Shown here one piece after another: positions 45,991 to 56,324 of a DNA stretch of 64,000 nt. The DNA is from Paenibacillus thiaminolyticus (lineage in GTDB: Bacteria; Bacillota; Bacilli; Paenibacillales; Paenibacillaceae). The position numbers and the translations under genes were made by a program. The stretch's first letter is position 1; each line of letters opens with the position of its first letter. The notes beneath the pieces are model-generated. The model was given only the letters and a program-made list of their open reading frames with translations, did no database searches and was not told the origin of the DNA. Where the stretch lies: the NCBI RefSeq assembly GCF_007066085.1, contig NZ_CP041405.1, positions 1,922,001 through 1,986,000 on the forward strand, given 5' to 3'.

Positions 45991-46125
45991 GCTATTTTGG
46001 GAACAACACCATGAACAACACGCCCAGGCCAGCCCCCCTGGCCGTGCAATGTCGGCGCAGCCTACGTTTCGCCAGCTGCAACCACGTATCCCCCACCATC
46101 AAGGTGAGGAACGGTGCCTGCTGCC

Positions 46126-46553
46126 TCATAGTTCCGGTTGCAAGATGATTCGGATGAGTTGAAGGGTGATGGGTACTCCCTGCTCGGGGATCCCATCGAT
46201 TTGCAGGAGACCTTCCGTAACGGTGTATGCGTTGAGCGGCTGCAGCATGCCGTTAATATGAGACCGTTCCTGGGTTCAGTATGCTGCCTGCTCTGGAATT
46301 CAGCGAGTCCATCCCCGCCCGTGTATGCACTTCGAACCCCATCCGCTTTCGTAATGTACTGGAAGGTCTCCACCTGCAAAATCTGGGTAGCCGGCGGAGG
46401 TACCGGTTCCCCCGGAAACACCACCGGACATTCCGGAGGAGGGGAAAGAGAACTGCACGGGCTAATCACGGAAGGAGCAAGGAAAGCGATCCTCAAGGCC
46501 GGATCCCATGGCTTTGCCTTGATTTGAATCACTTGGTTTTCCAATTTGTTCAT
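46126..46553 (-). pseudogene. Decayed DUF4183 gene (two frameshifts)
   Basis: The first frame starts MNKLENQVIQIKAKPWDP and reads through a Pro-rich region to FQYITKADGVRSAYTGGDG, typical of the N-terminal half of DUF4183 proteins. The continuation SILNPGTVSY lies in the next frame and INGMLQPLNAYTVTEGLL and GIPEQGVPITLQLIRIIL in the third, ending with TGA at 46126-46128. One extra base near the GLAEF codons and one missing base between VSY and INGML explain both shifts. DUF4183 proteins are small, probably secreted or surface (often spore-associated) proteins in Bacillales. AAGGAGGTG-like sequence precedes the ATG. Confidence 0.7.
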
Positions 46554-46610
46554 TCACCTCCAAAGCAATGAATATCTTATTCCTATTGATAACCTGGCCG
46601 AGGGCACAAA

Positions 46611-46655
46611 AGAAGCCGATCCCAAAAGGCCCGCTTTTCGGATCGGCAAGCTTCT
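46611..46655 (-). terminator. Terminator between the two DUF4183 remnants
   Basis: Long imperfect stem AGAAGCCGATCC...GGATCGGCAAGCTTCT with an inner AAAAG/CTTTT pairing around GCCCG. Confidence 0.65.
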
Positions 46656-46703
46656 GCTTTTACATACTCTGAAAGGGGAAGCTAGTTGTTACGTGACGAC
46701 AAA

Positions 46704-46980
46704 CTAGACAACGATCGGAGTGGCAGGATCAAGAGCATCGCTCCCCGGAATCGTTATCGTTGTTGTTGAACGGTTGACACATCCGCCGTCTTCACGACAC
46801 CATTGATATGAAGGAGATAGTACGCAAATAAACCAGGAAATGCCGTTGCGGCCGCACCGGCGTCATTCGTAAAGGTCGTAGCGGCAATCGTAACGTAGCG
46901 CCGTTCCTGTACCGGCACCTATTGTGGATGAGAATTTCCGGCTGTCTAGGAAATGGCTGAGTAATTAGCTTTACTTTCAC
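46704..46980 (-). pseudogene. Second decayed DUF4183 gene
   Basis: Starts with GTG AAA GTA AAG behind AAAGAGGTG (residues KVKLITQPFPRQPEIL) but the conserved core appears in a shifted frame, RRYVTIAATTFTNDAGAAAT then FAYYLLHINGVVKTADV, and the end in a third frame, STTTITIPGSDALDPATP, with TAG at 46704-46706. The core pattern TTFTNDAGA...YYLLHINGV is characteristic of DUF4183. With its neighbour it forms a tandem pair, both broken by small indels in the same way, so loss of the pair's function looks complete. Confidence 0.68.
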
Positions 46981-47134
46981 CTCTTTAATTTAAGAATGCT
47001 ATATTAAATGCTAGTTAGACAAGGATTGAACTATACACCTGACATAGGACAAGCATGCATTTTCAGAAAATTCCGAAAGCATATAAATTAAGCGTTTTCA
47101 TCTAAAAGAACATATGCTATAGGCCATTTTAAGT

Positions 47135-47190
47135 AAAAAACGTGCCCGCTGGACGTCAACAGCCATCCATGTTGAGTCAAAGCGGACACG
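47135..47190 (-). terminator. Terminator of the suf operon
   Basis: CGTG(C)CCGCT...AGCGG(A)CACG stem with an inner TCAACA/TGTTGA pairing, followed on the minus strand by TTTTTTACTT, just after the sufB stop. Confidence 0.88.
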
Positions 47191-47217
47191 TATGAAACAC
47201 TTGAGTTATTTATGAAA

Positions 47218-48615
47218 TTACCCGATACTGCCTTCCATTTCGAGCTTGATGAGACGGTTCATCTCAACCGCATATTCCATCGGCAATTCCTTCGTGAACG
47301 GCTCAATGAAGCCCATGACGATCATTTGGGTCGCTTCGTCTTCCGTCAATCCGCGGCTCATCAGATAGAACAGTTGATCCTCCGACACCTTGGATACGGT
47401 CGCCTCATGCTCCAATTGAATATTGTCATTCATGACTTCGTTATACGGAATCGTATCGGACGTGGATTGATTATCCATGATGAGCGTATCGCATTTGACA
47501 TTGGCCTTGGAGCCTTCGGAATTCCGGCCGAAGGACGCGATGCCGCGATACGTTACTTTGCCGCCGTGCTTCGAGATCGATTTGGATACGATCGTCGATG
47601 TCGTGTCCGGCGCCAGATGCAGCATTTTCGCGCCTGCATCCTGGTGCTGGCCTTTGCCCGCTACCGCGATGGACAGGACCGAGCCTTTGGCTCCGCGTCC
47701 CTTCAAAATAACGGCAGGGTACTTCATCGTCAGCTTGGATCCGATGTTGCCATCCACCCATTCCATGTTCGCGTTCTCTTCGCAGACCGCACGCTTCGTA
47801 ACCAGGTTGTAAATATTCGGTGCCCAGTTCTGAATCGTCGTATAGCGAACGCGGGCATTCTTCTTCACAATAATCTCGACGACCGCGCTATGCAGGGAGT
47901 TCGTGCTGTAGATAGGAGCCGTGCAGCCTTCTACATAGTGCACGAAGCTGTCTTCGTCGGCGATGATGAGCGTGCGCTCGAATTGCCCCATGTTCTCGGA
48001 GTTGATGCGGAAATACGCCTGCAGCGGGATTTCGCATTTGACTCCCTTCGGTACATAGATGAAGCTGCCCCCGGACCATACGGCGCTGTTCAAGGCAGCG
48101 AACTTGTTGTCCGCCGGAGGAACGACCGTGCCGAAGTGCTCCTTGAAAATTTCCGGATGCTCGCGCAAGGCCGAATCGGTATCCATGAAGATAACGCCTT
48201 GCTCTTCGAGATCCTTTTGCATGCTGTGGTAGACGACTTCGGACTCATACTGCGCGGATACGCCGGCCAGGAACTTCTGCTCCGCTTCCGGAATTCCCAG
48301 CTTGTCGAACGTCTCCTTAATCTCCGCCGGCACTTCCTCCCACGTCTTGCCTTGCTTCTCGGAAGGACGAACATAATATTGAATATCGTTGAAATCCAAC
48401 TCATCCAGGTCGCCGCCCCAACGCGGAAGCGGCATCTTCTCAAATTGCTTCAGCGACTTCAAGCGGAAATCCAGCATCCATTCCGGTTCGTCTTTAATCT
48501 TCGAGATTTCTCGAACGATTTCCGGCGTCAATCCTTTGCCGGATTGGAAAATGGATTGGTGATTATCGCGAAAGCCATATTTATATTCCTCAAGTTCTGG
48601 CATTTCTTTCGCCAT
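47218..48615 (-). CDS. sufB: Fe-S cluster assembly scaffold SufB
   Basis: A 465-residue SufB, the scaffold subunit of the SufBCD complex on which [4Fe-4S] clusters are built. It shows the family phrases [26 protein letters not shown]-like [48 protein letters not shown] and the C-terminal [20 protein letters not shown]. It is the last gene of the order sufC-sufD-sufS-sufU-sufB, standard in Firmicutes, 44 bp after sufU, and is followed by a strong terminator. GGAGG lies 10 nt before the ATG. Confidence 0.97.
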   Translation of the reverse strand: MAKEMPELEEYKYGFRDNHQSIFQSGKGLTPEIVREISKIKDEPEWMLDFRLKSLKQFEKMPLPRWGGDLDELDFNDIQYYVRPSEKQGKTWEEVPAEIKETFDKLGIPEAEQKFLAGVSAQYESEVVYHSMQKDLEEQGVIFMDTDSALREHPEIFKEHFGTVVPPADNKFAALNSAVWSGGSFIYVPKGVKCEIPLQAYFRINSENMGQFERTLIIADEDSFVHYVEGCTAPIYSTNSLHSAVVEIIVKKNARVRYTTIQNWAPNIYNLVTKRAVCEENANMEWVDGNIGSKLTMKYPAVILKGRGAKGSVLSIAVAGKGQHQDAGAKMLHLAPDTTSTIVSKSISKHGGKVTYRGIASFGRNSEGSKANVKCDTLIMDNQSTSDTIPYNEVMNDNIQLEHEATVSKVSEDQLFYLMSRGLTEDEATQMIVMGFIEPFTKELPMEYAVEMNRLIKLEMEGSIG

Positions 48616-48659
48616 GGTGCATTACCTCCTCCGTACGTTATCCACGTACATTCTCGCCG

Positions 48660-51611
<2,952 letters not shown>

Positions 51612-51644
51612 CGCTCCTCCTGTCAATCGAATTGCTGAATGTCG

Positions 51645-52427
51645 TTAGGCGTCTTGTCCAACCGTCTCATCGGCGATGCCAAGCTCTTCCTTAATCCAGT
51701 CGTAGCCTTCTGCTTCAAGCCGCTCTGCCAGTTCAGGTCCGCCGGATTTGACGATGCGGCCCTGCATCATGACGTGAACGAAGTCAGGCTTGACGTAGTT
51801 CAGCAACCGTTGATAGTGAGTAATAATCAAGAAGCCGCGCTCTTCGCTGCGCATCGCATTCACGCCGTTCGCCACGATTTTCAACGCGTCGATATCCAGA
51901 CCGGAATCGATCTCGTCAAGGACGACGATTTTCGGATCGAGCATCATCATTTGAAGAATCTCGTTGCGCTTCTTCTCCCCGCCGGAGAAGCCTTCATTCA
52001 AATAACGATGAGCGAACTCTTCATTCATCTCCAATTCCTTCATCTTCGATTCCATCTGGCGGATGAACTTGATGAGGGAGATCTCGTTGCCTTCCCCGCG
52101 GCGCGCGTTGATGGCGCTGCGCAGGAAATCGGAATTCGTAACGCCGGCAATCTCGCTCGGATATTGCATCGCAAGGAACAGCCCCGCGCGTGCGCGCTCA
52201 TCGACATCCATTTCCAGCACATCTTCGCCGTCAAGGGTTGCGGTGCCTTCGGTTACTTCATATTTAGGGTGGCCCATCAGTGCGGATGCCAACGTACTCT
52301 TCCCTGTTCCGTTCGGCCCCATGATAGCGTGCACTTCCCCGCCCTTCATCGAGAGGCTGATGCCTTTCAGGATCTCTTTACCTTCAATGGTCGCTTTCAA
52401 ACCATTAATGACGAATTCTGTTGCCAT
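51645..52427 (-). CDS. sufC: Fe-S assembly ATPase SufC
   Basis: Soluble ABC-type ATPase of the SufBCD complex, 260 residues, first gene of the operon. Walker A is GPNGTGKST, the signature EGFSGGEKKRNEILQM, Walker B KIVVLDEIDSGLD, and the switch His is in LIITHYQRLL. GGAGG with 9-nt spacing precedes the ATG at 52427. Its promoter region carries a Fur-like box, which suggests induction on iron limitation. Confidence 0.97.
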   Translation of the reverse strand: MATEFVINGLKATIEGKEILKGISLSMKGGEVHAIMGPNGTGKSTLASALMGHPKYEVTEGTATLDGEDVLEMDVDERARAGLFLAMQYPSEIAGVTNSDFLRSAINARRGEGNEISLIKFIRQMESKMKELEMNEEFAHRYLNEGFSGGEKKRNEILQMMMLDPKIVVLDEIDSGLDIDALKIVANGVNAMRSEERGFLIITHYQRLLNYVKPDFVHVMMQGRIVKSGGPELAERLEAEGYDWIKEELGIADETVGQDA

Positions 52428-52521
52428 GTGTCGTAACCTCCAGATTGATGGATTTGTTAAAAAGATGTATACTTTAAATTAAAGATTAATCTTTTCCTAG
52501 AGCCTTTCTTACATAGTAATC

Positions 52522-52550
52522 ATTATAAAATGATTATCAATGATTCTCAA
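52522..52550 (-). promoter_or_regulatory. suf promoter with overlapping Fur-like box
   Basis: On the minus strand TTGAGA and TATAAT are separated by exactly 17 nt, about 95 bp before sufC. TGAGAATCATTGATAATCA at 52531-52549 lies inside it and resembles the Fur box core (GATAAT/ATTATC halves). Binding would block the promoter when iron is plentiful. Confidence 0.65.
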
Positions 52551-52766
52551 CCTAATATTAGTACATTGGAATATAGAAAGCAACCTTGTTAAAGACAAGC
52601 TGCCGCCATCCTGCAGACGAAGGAGCAAATATAGCGAACCTCTTCTCTCTTCCGTTCATCCCCAATCCTGCATCCTGCTTCGTCCCCCCCAAGCACGTGA
52701 GGACATCGGTACATTAGGAGAAAATGACTCACGTCAGCCAAAATTGTTTACCTAGGAAACAAAACC
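52551..52766 (-). other. Non-coding segment between two Fur-like promoters
   Basis: About 215 bp with no coding frame that has a ribosome site. It begins, after the upstream promoter, with a GTTTCCTAGGTAAAC palindrome (52745-52759) and contains a G7/C7 run at 52683-52689. It could be a leader or an iron-responsive small RNA; no terminator with a T run is evident. Confidence 0.4.
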
Positions 52767-52801
52767 ATTATAGCATTGTTTGATAATGAGAATCAATATC
52801 A
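52767..52801 (-). promoter_or_regulatory. Second minus-strand promoter with Fur-like box
   Basis: TTGATT and TATAAT with an 18-nt spacer, overlapped by TGATATTGATTCTCATTATCA (52781-52801), again Fur-like. The nearest coding start in that direction is sufC, 340 bp away, so the transcript would have a long leader or be a small RNA. Confidence 0.5.
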
Positions 52802-52841
52802 TTAACGACATCATCTTGCATGAGTGTTCATAAACATGAAG

Positions 52842-52873
52842 AAGCATCCCTCACCATATGGCAAAGGATGCTT
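52842..52873 (-). terminator. Terminator after dps
   Basis: AAGCATCC / GGATGCTT 8-bp stem, 58 bp downstream of the dps stop on the minus strand; the T run after it is weak. Confidence 0.55.
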
Positions 52874-52930
52874 TACTTGCAAGCTATTCTTATTCTTAAG
52901 GAGACAGTTCTCCCGGAAGCCCCTTCCGGT

Positions 52931-53401
52931 TTACGCCATCTGATGGACCGCTTTAGAGGCATTTCCAAGATAGGAGCTCAGCATCCAGATATGCTTCTCC
53001 AGATCGCCCTGCATGCCGATCAGCATATCATTCGTCACATTGTCTCCGATGCTGTCCGCTTCCTTCAACGCTTCTCCGAATTCGGTAATCAATTGATTGA
53101 AATCATCAATCAATTGCTTGACCATCTCTTCGGCCGTCTCGTTGCCGCGCGCTTCCGGAATCGTCGCGTTCGCCGCATACTCCTTCAGCGATGCGTAAGG
53201 CTTGCCGCCGATCGTGAGCAATCTTTCCGCCACTTCATCCATTTTCTCCGTAATCTCATCATAGAATTCTTCGAACTTCTCATGAAGCGTGAAGAACAAA
53301 TCGCCCTTTACAAACCAATGGTAGTTATGAAGCTTCACATACATCAGATTCAAGTTGGCTACTTGCTGGTTTAACATCTGCTGCAATTTTTGATTCGTCA
53401 T
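52931..53401 (-). CDS. dps: Dps family ferroxidase / DNA-protection protein
   Basis: A 156-residue ferritin-like Dps protein that stores iron and protects DNA from peroxide. The ferroxidase site of the family is visible: YVKLHNYHWFVKG (His28), TLHEKFEEFYDE (His40, Glu44) and KMDEVAERL (Asp55, Glu59). An AGGAGGCG site lies before the ATG at 53401. A well-formed promoter at 53449-53477 overlaps a PerR-like AT-rich palindrome. Its position next to the suf operon, with Fur-like boxes between, marks an iron and peroxide stress locus. Confidence 0.95.
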   Translation of the reverse strand: MTNQKLQQMLNQQVANLNLMYVKLHNYHWFVKGDLFFTLHEKFEEFYDEITEKMDEVAERLLTIGGKPYASLKEYAANATIPEARGNETAEEMVKQLIDDFNQLITEFGEALKEADSIGDNVTNDMLIGMQGDLEKHIWMLSSYLGNASKAVHQMA

Positions 53402-53448
53402 AAGTAAAACGCCTCCTAGTGTTTTCGACTTATTCCTTGTTGAAAATT

Positions 53449-53477
53449 ATTCTAATATAATAATGAATTAATTTCAA
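53449..53477 (-). promoter_or_regulatory. dps promoter with PerR-like palindrome
   Basis: TTGAAA and TAGAAT with a 17-nt spacer on the minus strand, 48 bp before dps. The overlapping TTATTAT ATT AGAATAA resembles a PerR box (TTATAAT-n-ATTATAA) but is not a full match. Confidence 0.6.
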
Positions 53478-53603
53478 CCCCTTGACGGAAATTTTACATC
53501 TTTTTAACCCGTCCCGGAGCTTCGCATCCCCTATCGTATAACTACCCTTAGCCAACGCTTTTGAATCCCTTGGTCCTGCCTTGTACATCCTCCAAATTTA
53601 AAG

Positions 53604-53632
53604 TTTCCATAGGTAAAAAAATCCGATATACT
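53604..53632 (+). promoter_or_regulatory. Candidate promoter for mtnK
   Basis: TTTCCA and TATACT with a 17-nt spacer, 92 bp before the start. The rest of the 53478-53724 gap shows no S-box or other riboswitch. Confidence 0.45.
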
Positions 53633-53724
53633 AAATCGCAAAAGTCTTGGAGTGCGTTTTAGCACAACCGCATATATGGAAGATTGTTCATGTTCATTTT
53701 AGTACCGGGAGGTGCCTGTCTACG

Positions 53725-54984
53725 ATGACTTATCACACAGCTTACCGTCCTTTGGGCCTGGAGGATGCCGTGGCCTTGGCTCGCGGGATCGAAGGACTGT
53801 TCCCGCCCGATATGCCTCTTCATTGCGAGGAAATCGGCGACGGAAATTTGAATTTGGTGTTTCGGGTAATTGGCGTTGCAGAGGGAACGGATGATGCGAC
53901 TCCCTCCCGACGTATTATTATCAAGCAGGCGCTCCCGTATGCAAAAGTCGTGGGAGAATCGTGGCCGCTCACTTTGGATCGGGCCCGCATCGAAAGCGAA
54001 GCCCTGCAGACTCAAGGAAGGCTCGTCCCTCATCTCGTTCCGAAGGTCTATGCGTACGATCCGGAACTGGCGCTCACTGTGATGGAAGATCTGAGCGATC
54101 ATGCGATTATGCGCCACGGGCTGATGCAATCCGCTTCGTATCCGCTGTTCGCTGAACATATTGCGGAATTCATGGCGCATACGTTGTTCTTCACCTCGGA
54201 CCTGGGCTGCAATCAGCAGGAGAAAAAGCGAATCGCGGCTGCGTTCACCAACCCCGAGCTGTGCAAAATAACCGAGGATCTGATCTTCGATGATCCTTAT
54301 ACCGATTCACCGAACAATAATTGCGAAGAAGCGCTGCGCGAGGATCACCGCAGCCTTCAGGAGGATCAGGCCCTTCATCTCGAAGTGATGCTGCTGCGGG
54401 AAAAGTTCCTGACACAGGCCCAGGCTCTGCTGCATGGCGATCTCCATACTGGCAGCATCTTCGTCACGCCGGAGTCAACTAAGGTGATCGATCCGGAATT
54501 CGCCTATTATGGACCGATCGGCTTCGATGTTGGAGCGGTCCTGGCCAATCTGCTGCTCAATGCGGCCGGGCATGAATATTGGAGTACGGATGAAGGCGCC
54601 CGGAAGCAGCACCGTGCCTATTTGCTGGCAATGGCTGAAGCCGTCTGGACCGGGTTCGAGACCCGCTTCCGCTCGCTGTGGAACGAGCACGGCATCGATC
54701 GGCTTTCATTTACCCCCGGATATCAGGATCTTTATATGGAACGAATTTTGCAGGATGCGGTCGGTTATTCCGGCTGCAAAATCATTCGCCGCATTGTCGG
54801 CCTCTCGCATGTCGCAGACATTGACCGCATTGAGGATGATGCAATCCGGCTGCGGGCGCAACGGATGGCGCTGCGCATCGGCAAGACATTCATCCTCTCC
54901 AACCGGTCTGTCCGCTCCATTCGAGATGCTATCACAGCAGCCAAGTCGGCTATCGCGAACGAGTATGCCCATGACCGTTCCTAA
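53725..54984 (+). CDS. mtnK: S-methyl-5-thioribose kinase
   Basis: Phosphorylates methylthioribose in the methionine salvage pathway. The 419 residues show the kinase fold of the MtnK/choline-kinase group: IGDGNLNLVFRVIG near the N-terminus, the ATP-site IIIKQALPYAKVVGESWPL, the catalytic HGDLHTGSIFV and the metal motif VIDPEFAYYGPIGFDVG. The ATG at 53725 is the first to give the conserved start; GGGAGG lies 12 nt upstream, rather far. mtnA, usually next to mtnK in Bacillus, is not in the window, and no SAM riboswitch is seen. A strong hairpin follows. Confidence 0.93.
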   Translation: MTYHTAYRPLGLEDAVALARGIEGLFPPDMPLHCEEIGDGNLNLVFRVIGVAEGTDDATPSRRIIIKQALPYAKVVGESWPLTLDRARIESEALQTQGRLVPHLVPKVYAYDPELALTVMEDLSDHAIMRHGLMQSASYPLFAEHIAEFMAHTLFFTSDLGCNQQEKKRIAAAFTNPELCKITEDLIFDDPYTDSPNNNCEEALREDHRSLQEDQALHLEVMLLREKFLTQAQALLHGDLHTGSIFVTPESTKVIDPEFAYYGPIGFDVGAVLANLLLNAAGHEYWSTDEGARKQHRAYLLAMAEAVWTGFETRFRSLWNEHGIDRLSFTPGYQDLYMERILQDAVGYSGCKIIRRIVGLSHVADIDRIEDDAIRLRAQRMALRIGKTFILSNRSVRSIRDAITAAKSAIANEYAHDRS

Positions 54985-55042
54985 TTAGATAACTCTGAGG
55001 ACGGTTGTCCGTTCTATTCTTGCATATGTTGATGATTATGCG

Positions 55043-55075
55043 CGAAGGCGAAAAGCCGCTTGCTTTTCGCCTTCG
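55043..55075. terminator. Terminator between mtnK and the YunC-like gene
   Basis: A 13-bp perfect stem CGAAGGCGAAAAG / CTTTTCGCCTTCG with a 7-nt loop between converging genes. Confidence 0.85.
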
Positions 55076-55111
55076 GTATGTGCGTCTCCGACGGGAGGCT
55101 GCCGCTTCGGA

Positions 55112-55414
55112 CTACACCATCCGCGCGAGCGCTTCTCTCCCCGTCATGCCGCTATGAATGCCCCGGTTCTCCGCCTCGACGGTCACCGATTCGAGCGGCG
55201 CTTCCAGCAACTGTTCCAGCGTGCGGACTCCGACGGCACGCCCCGCCACAATACGGCGATCCTTCAGCTTCTCATTCAACAGTCCGACATCGAGCGCCCC
55301 GCACATAATATATCCTTCCTCTGTCGTAATCGCGAGCAGCGTCGTCTTCGGAAGCTTCACTTCAATGCCTAGAACGGTCATGCCTTCTATAGCCATTGGT
55401 ACCATGCGCATCAT
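55112..55414 (-). CDS. YunC-like DUF1805 protein
   Basis: A 100-residue protein of the DUF1805 (YunC) family. Landmarks: AIEGMTVLGIEVKLPKTTLL, GYIMCGALDVGLLNEKLKDR and RAVGVRTLEQLLEAPLESVT. The family is small, soluble and uncharacterised, with a conserved Cys-Gly-Ala-Leu-Asp segment (MCGALD) that could be an active or binding site. ATG at 55414 follows GGAAGGGG with 8-nt spacing; it is an ATG-ATG pair. It diverges from the next gene. Confidence 0.85.
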   Translation of the reverse strand: MMRMVPMAIEGMTVLGIEVKLPKTTLLAITTEEGYIMCGALDVGLLNEKLKDRRIVAGRAVGVRTLEQLLEAPLESVTVEAENRGIHSGMTGREALARMV

Positions 55415-55589
55415 TCTGCATACCCCTTCCGCCCAAGATGATATCATCCTATGCATCCCCCCTGCGGAAGGTCTCCATAGGAAAATGAAAATCTTTTTCC
55501 AATAATAGGACTTATGGACTATGCTATGATTTTTGTCCCGTATTATAATGGGTTCATCTAGGCTAATTGTCCAGGTTGGAGGAATCAAC

Positions 55590-56258
55590 ATGCTGTATCC
55601 CATAACATCAACATCTAACGTGTACAAATTTAATGTGGACATCCTGGTCAAAGGCGAATCCAATGCGGCAACGTTGGAGAAGCTGCTTCACCTGCTTCAT
55701 GCTTCACCGGACGTGCTCGATCTCCGGATCCAATCCGGTGTGGAAATGGGATCCTTGTTGAATCTGATGGAAGCCATGCAGCAGAACAACATGGATGCAA
55801 CTCCATTTGGCAAGCCAACCGCGACTCGAGGAAGGAACCAGAGCCCCGCCTTGTCGGATAACGCGGGGGAGAAGAAGGCCGGAACGGCGGCTGTGCACCG
55901 GATTGTCCCAGAATCCCATCCGACGCCGGTCCCGGATTCCCACAAGACGAAGACGGAGTCTTCGGAAAAAGAGCTTCACATCGCGACAAGCGCCGACGAT
56001 CCGGAGAAGAACGGACAAGCTCCTTCCGCCACACGAATGAGATTGGTTCTGACAGAGCTTCAGATCAAGCGCTACATTGAGCAAAATTCCCTCGTCCGGC
56101 TTACCGTCAACAAAGGAAAAGGAAAAATGTTGAGCATTCCTTGCCGGATTCTGAATTATGACCCCGTCAATCAACTGCTGAATGTGTACCATGTCGATGA
56201 AAAGAATGTCTACGCCTACCAACTGTTCGAAATCGAATCGATGGATGCCCATAATTAA
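55590..56258 (+). CDS. Protein of unknown function with a long disordered middle
   Basis: A 222-residue protein. The first 70 residues form an alpha/beta unit (YKFNVDILVKGESNAATLEK, LHASPDVLDLRIQSGVEMG). Residues about 75-150 are rich in Ser, Pro, Lys and Glu and look disordered. The last 70 residues (LTELQIKRYIEQNSLVRLTV to VYAYQLFEIESMDAHN) form a compact beta-rich domain with KGKGKMLSIPCRILNYDP, reminiscent of small RNA- or ligand-binding barrels. GGAGG lies 8 nt before the ATG. I do not recognise a named family. It converges on the GGDEF/EAL gene. Confidence 0.75.
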   Translation: MLYPITSTSNVYKFNVDILVKGESNAATLEKLLHLLHASPDVLDLRIQSGVEMGSLLNLMEAMQQNNMDATPFGKPTATRGRNQSPALSDNAGEKKAGTAAVHRIVPESHPTPVPDSHKTKTESSEKELHIATSADDPEKNGQAPSATRMRLVLTELQIKRYIEQNSLVRLTVNKGKGKMLSIPCRILNYDPVNQLLNVYHVDEKNVYAYQLFEIESMDAHN

Positions 56259-56270
56259 TGCAGTACGAGA

Positions 56271-56312
56271 ACAGCCGCCACGCAAGTCCCAACGACTTCG
56301 CATGGCGGCTGT
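56271..56312. terminator. Terminator between converging genes
   Basis: ACAGCCGCC...GGCGGCTGT stem extended by GCGAAGT-like pairing; shared by the unknown gene and the GGDEF/EAL gene. Confidence 0.8.
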
Positions 56313-56324
56313 TGTATCGCAAGC

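Larger units (their letters stand above)
45299..46125. other. Gene-poor region with repeats
   Basis: More than 800 bp without a credible gene. It contains three copies of a short CTGCAAAAGTGCAG-type palindromic element (45508-45688) and a 48-bp minisatellite (45728-45990). The open frames across the minisatellite exist because 48 is a multiple of three. Confidence 0.6.

Noticed and set aside
45467..46162. Open frames of 150-230 residues across the 48-bp minisatellite
   Set aside because: They exist because the unit length is a multiple of three; no ribosome site, no family resemblance, and several frames are open at once.
53402..53724. S-box (SAM) riboswitch before mtnK
   Set aside because: None of the conserved S-box elements were found; only a promoter-like pair is visible.
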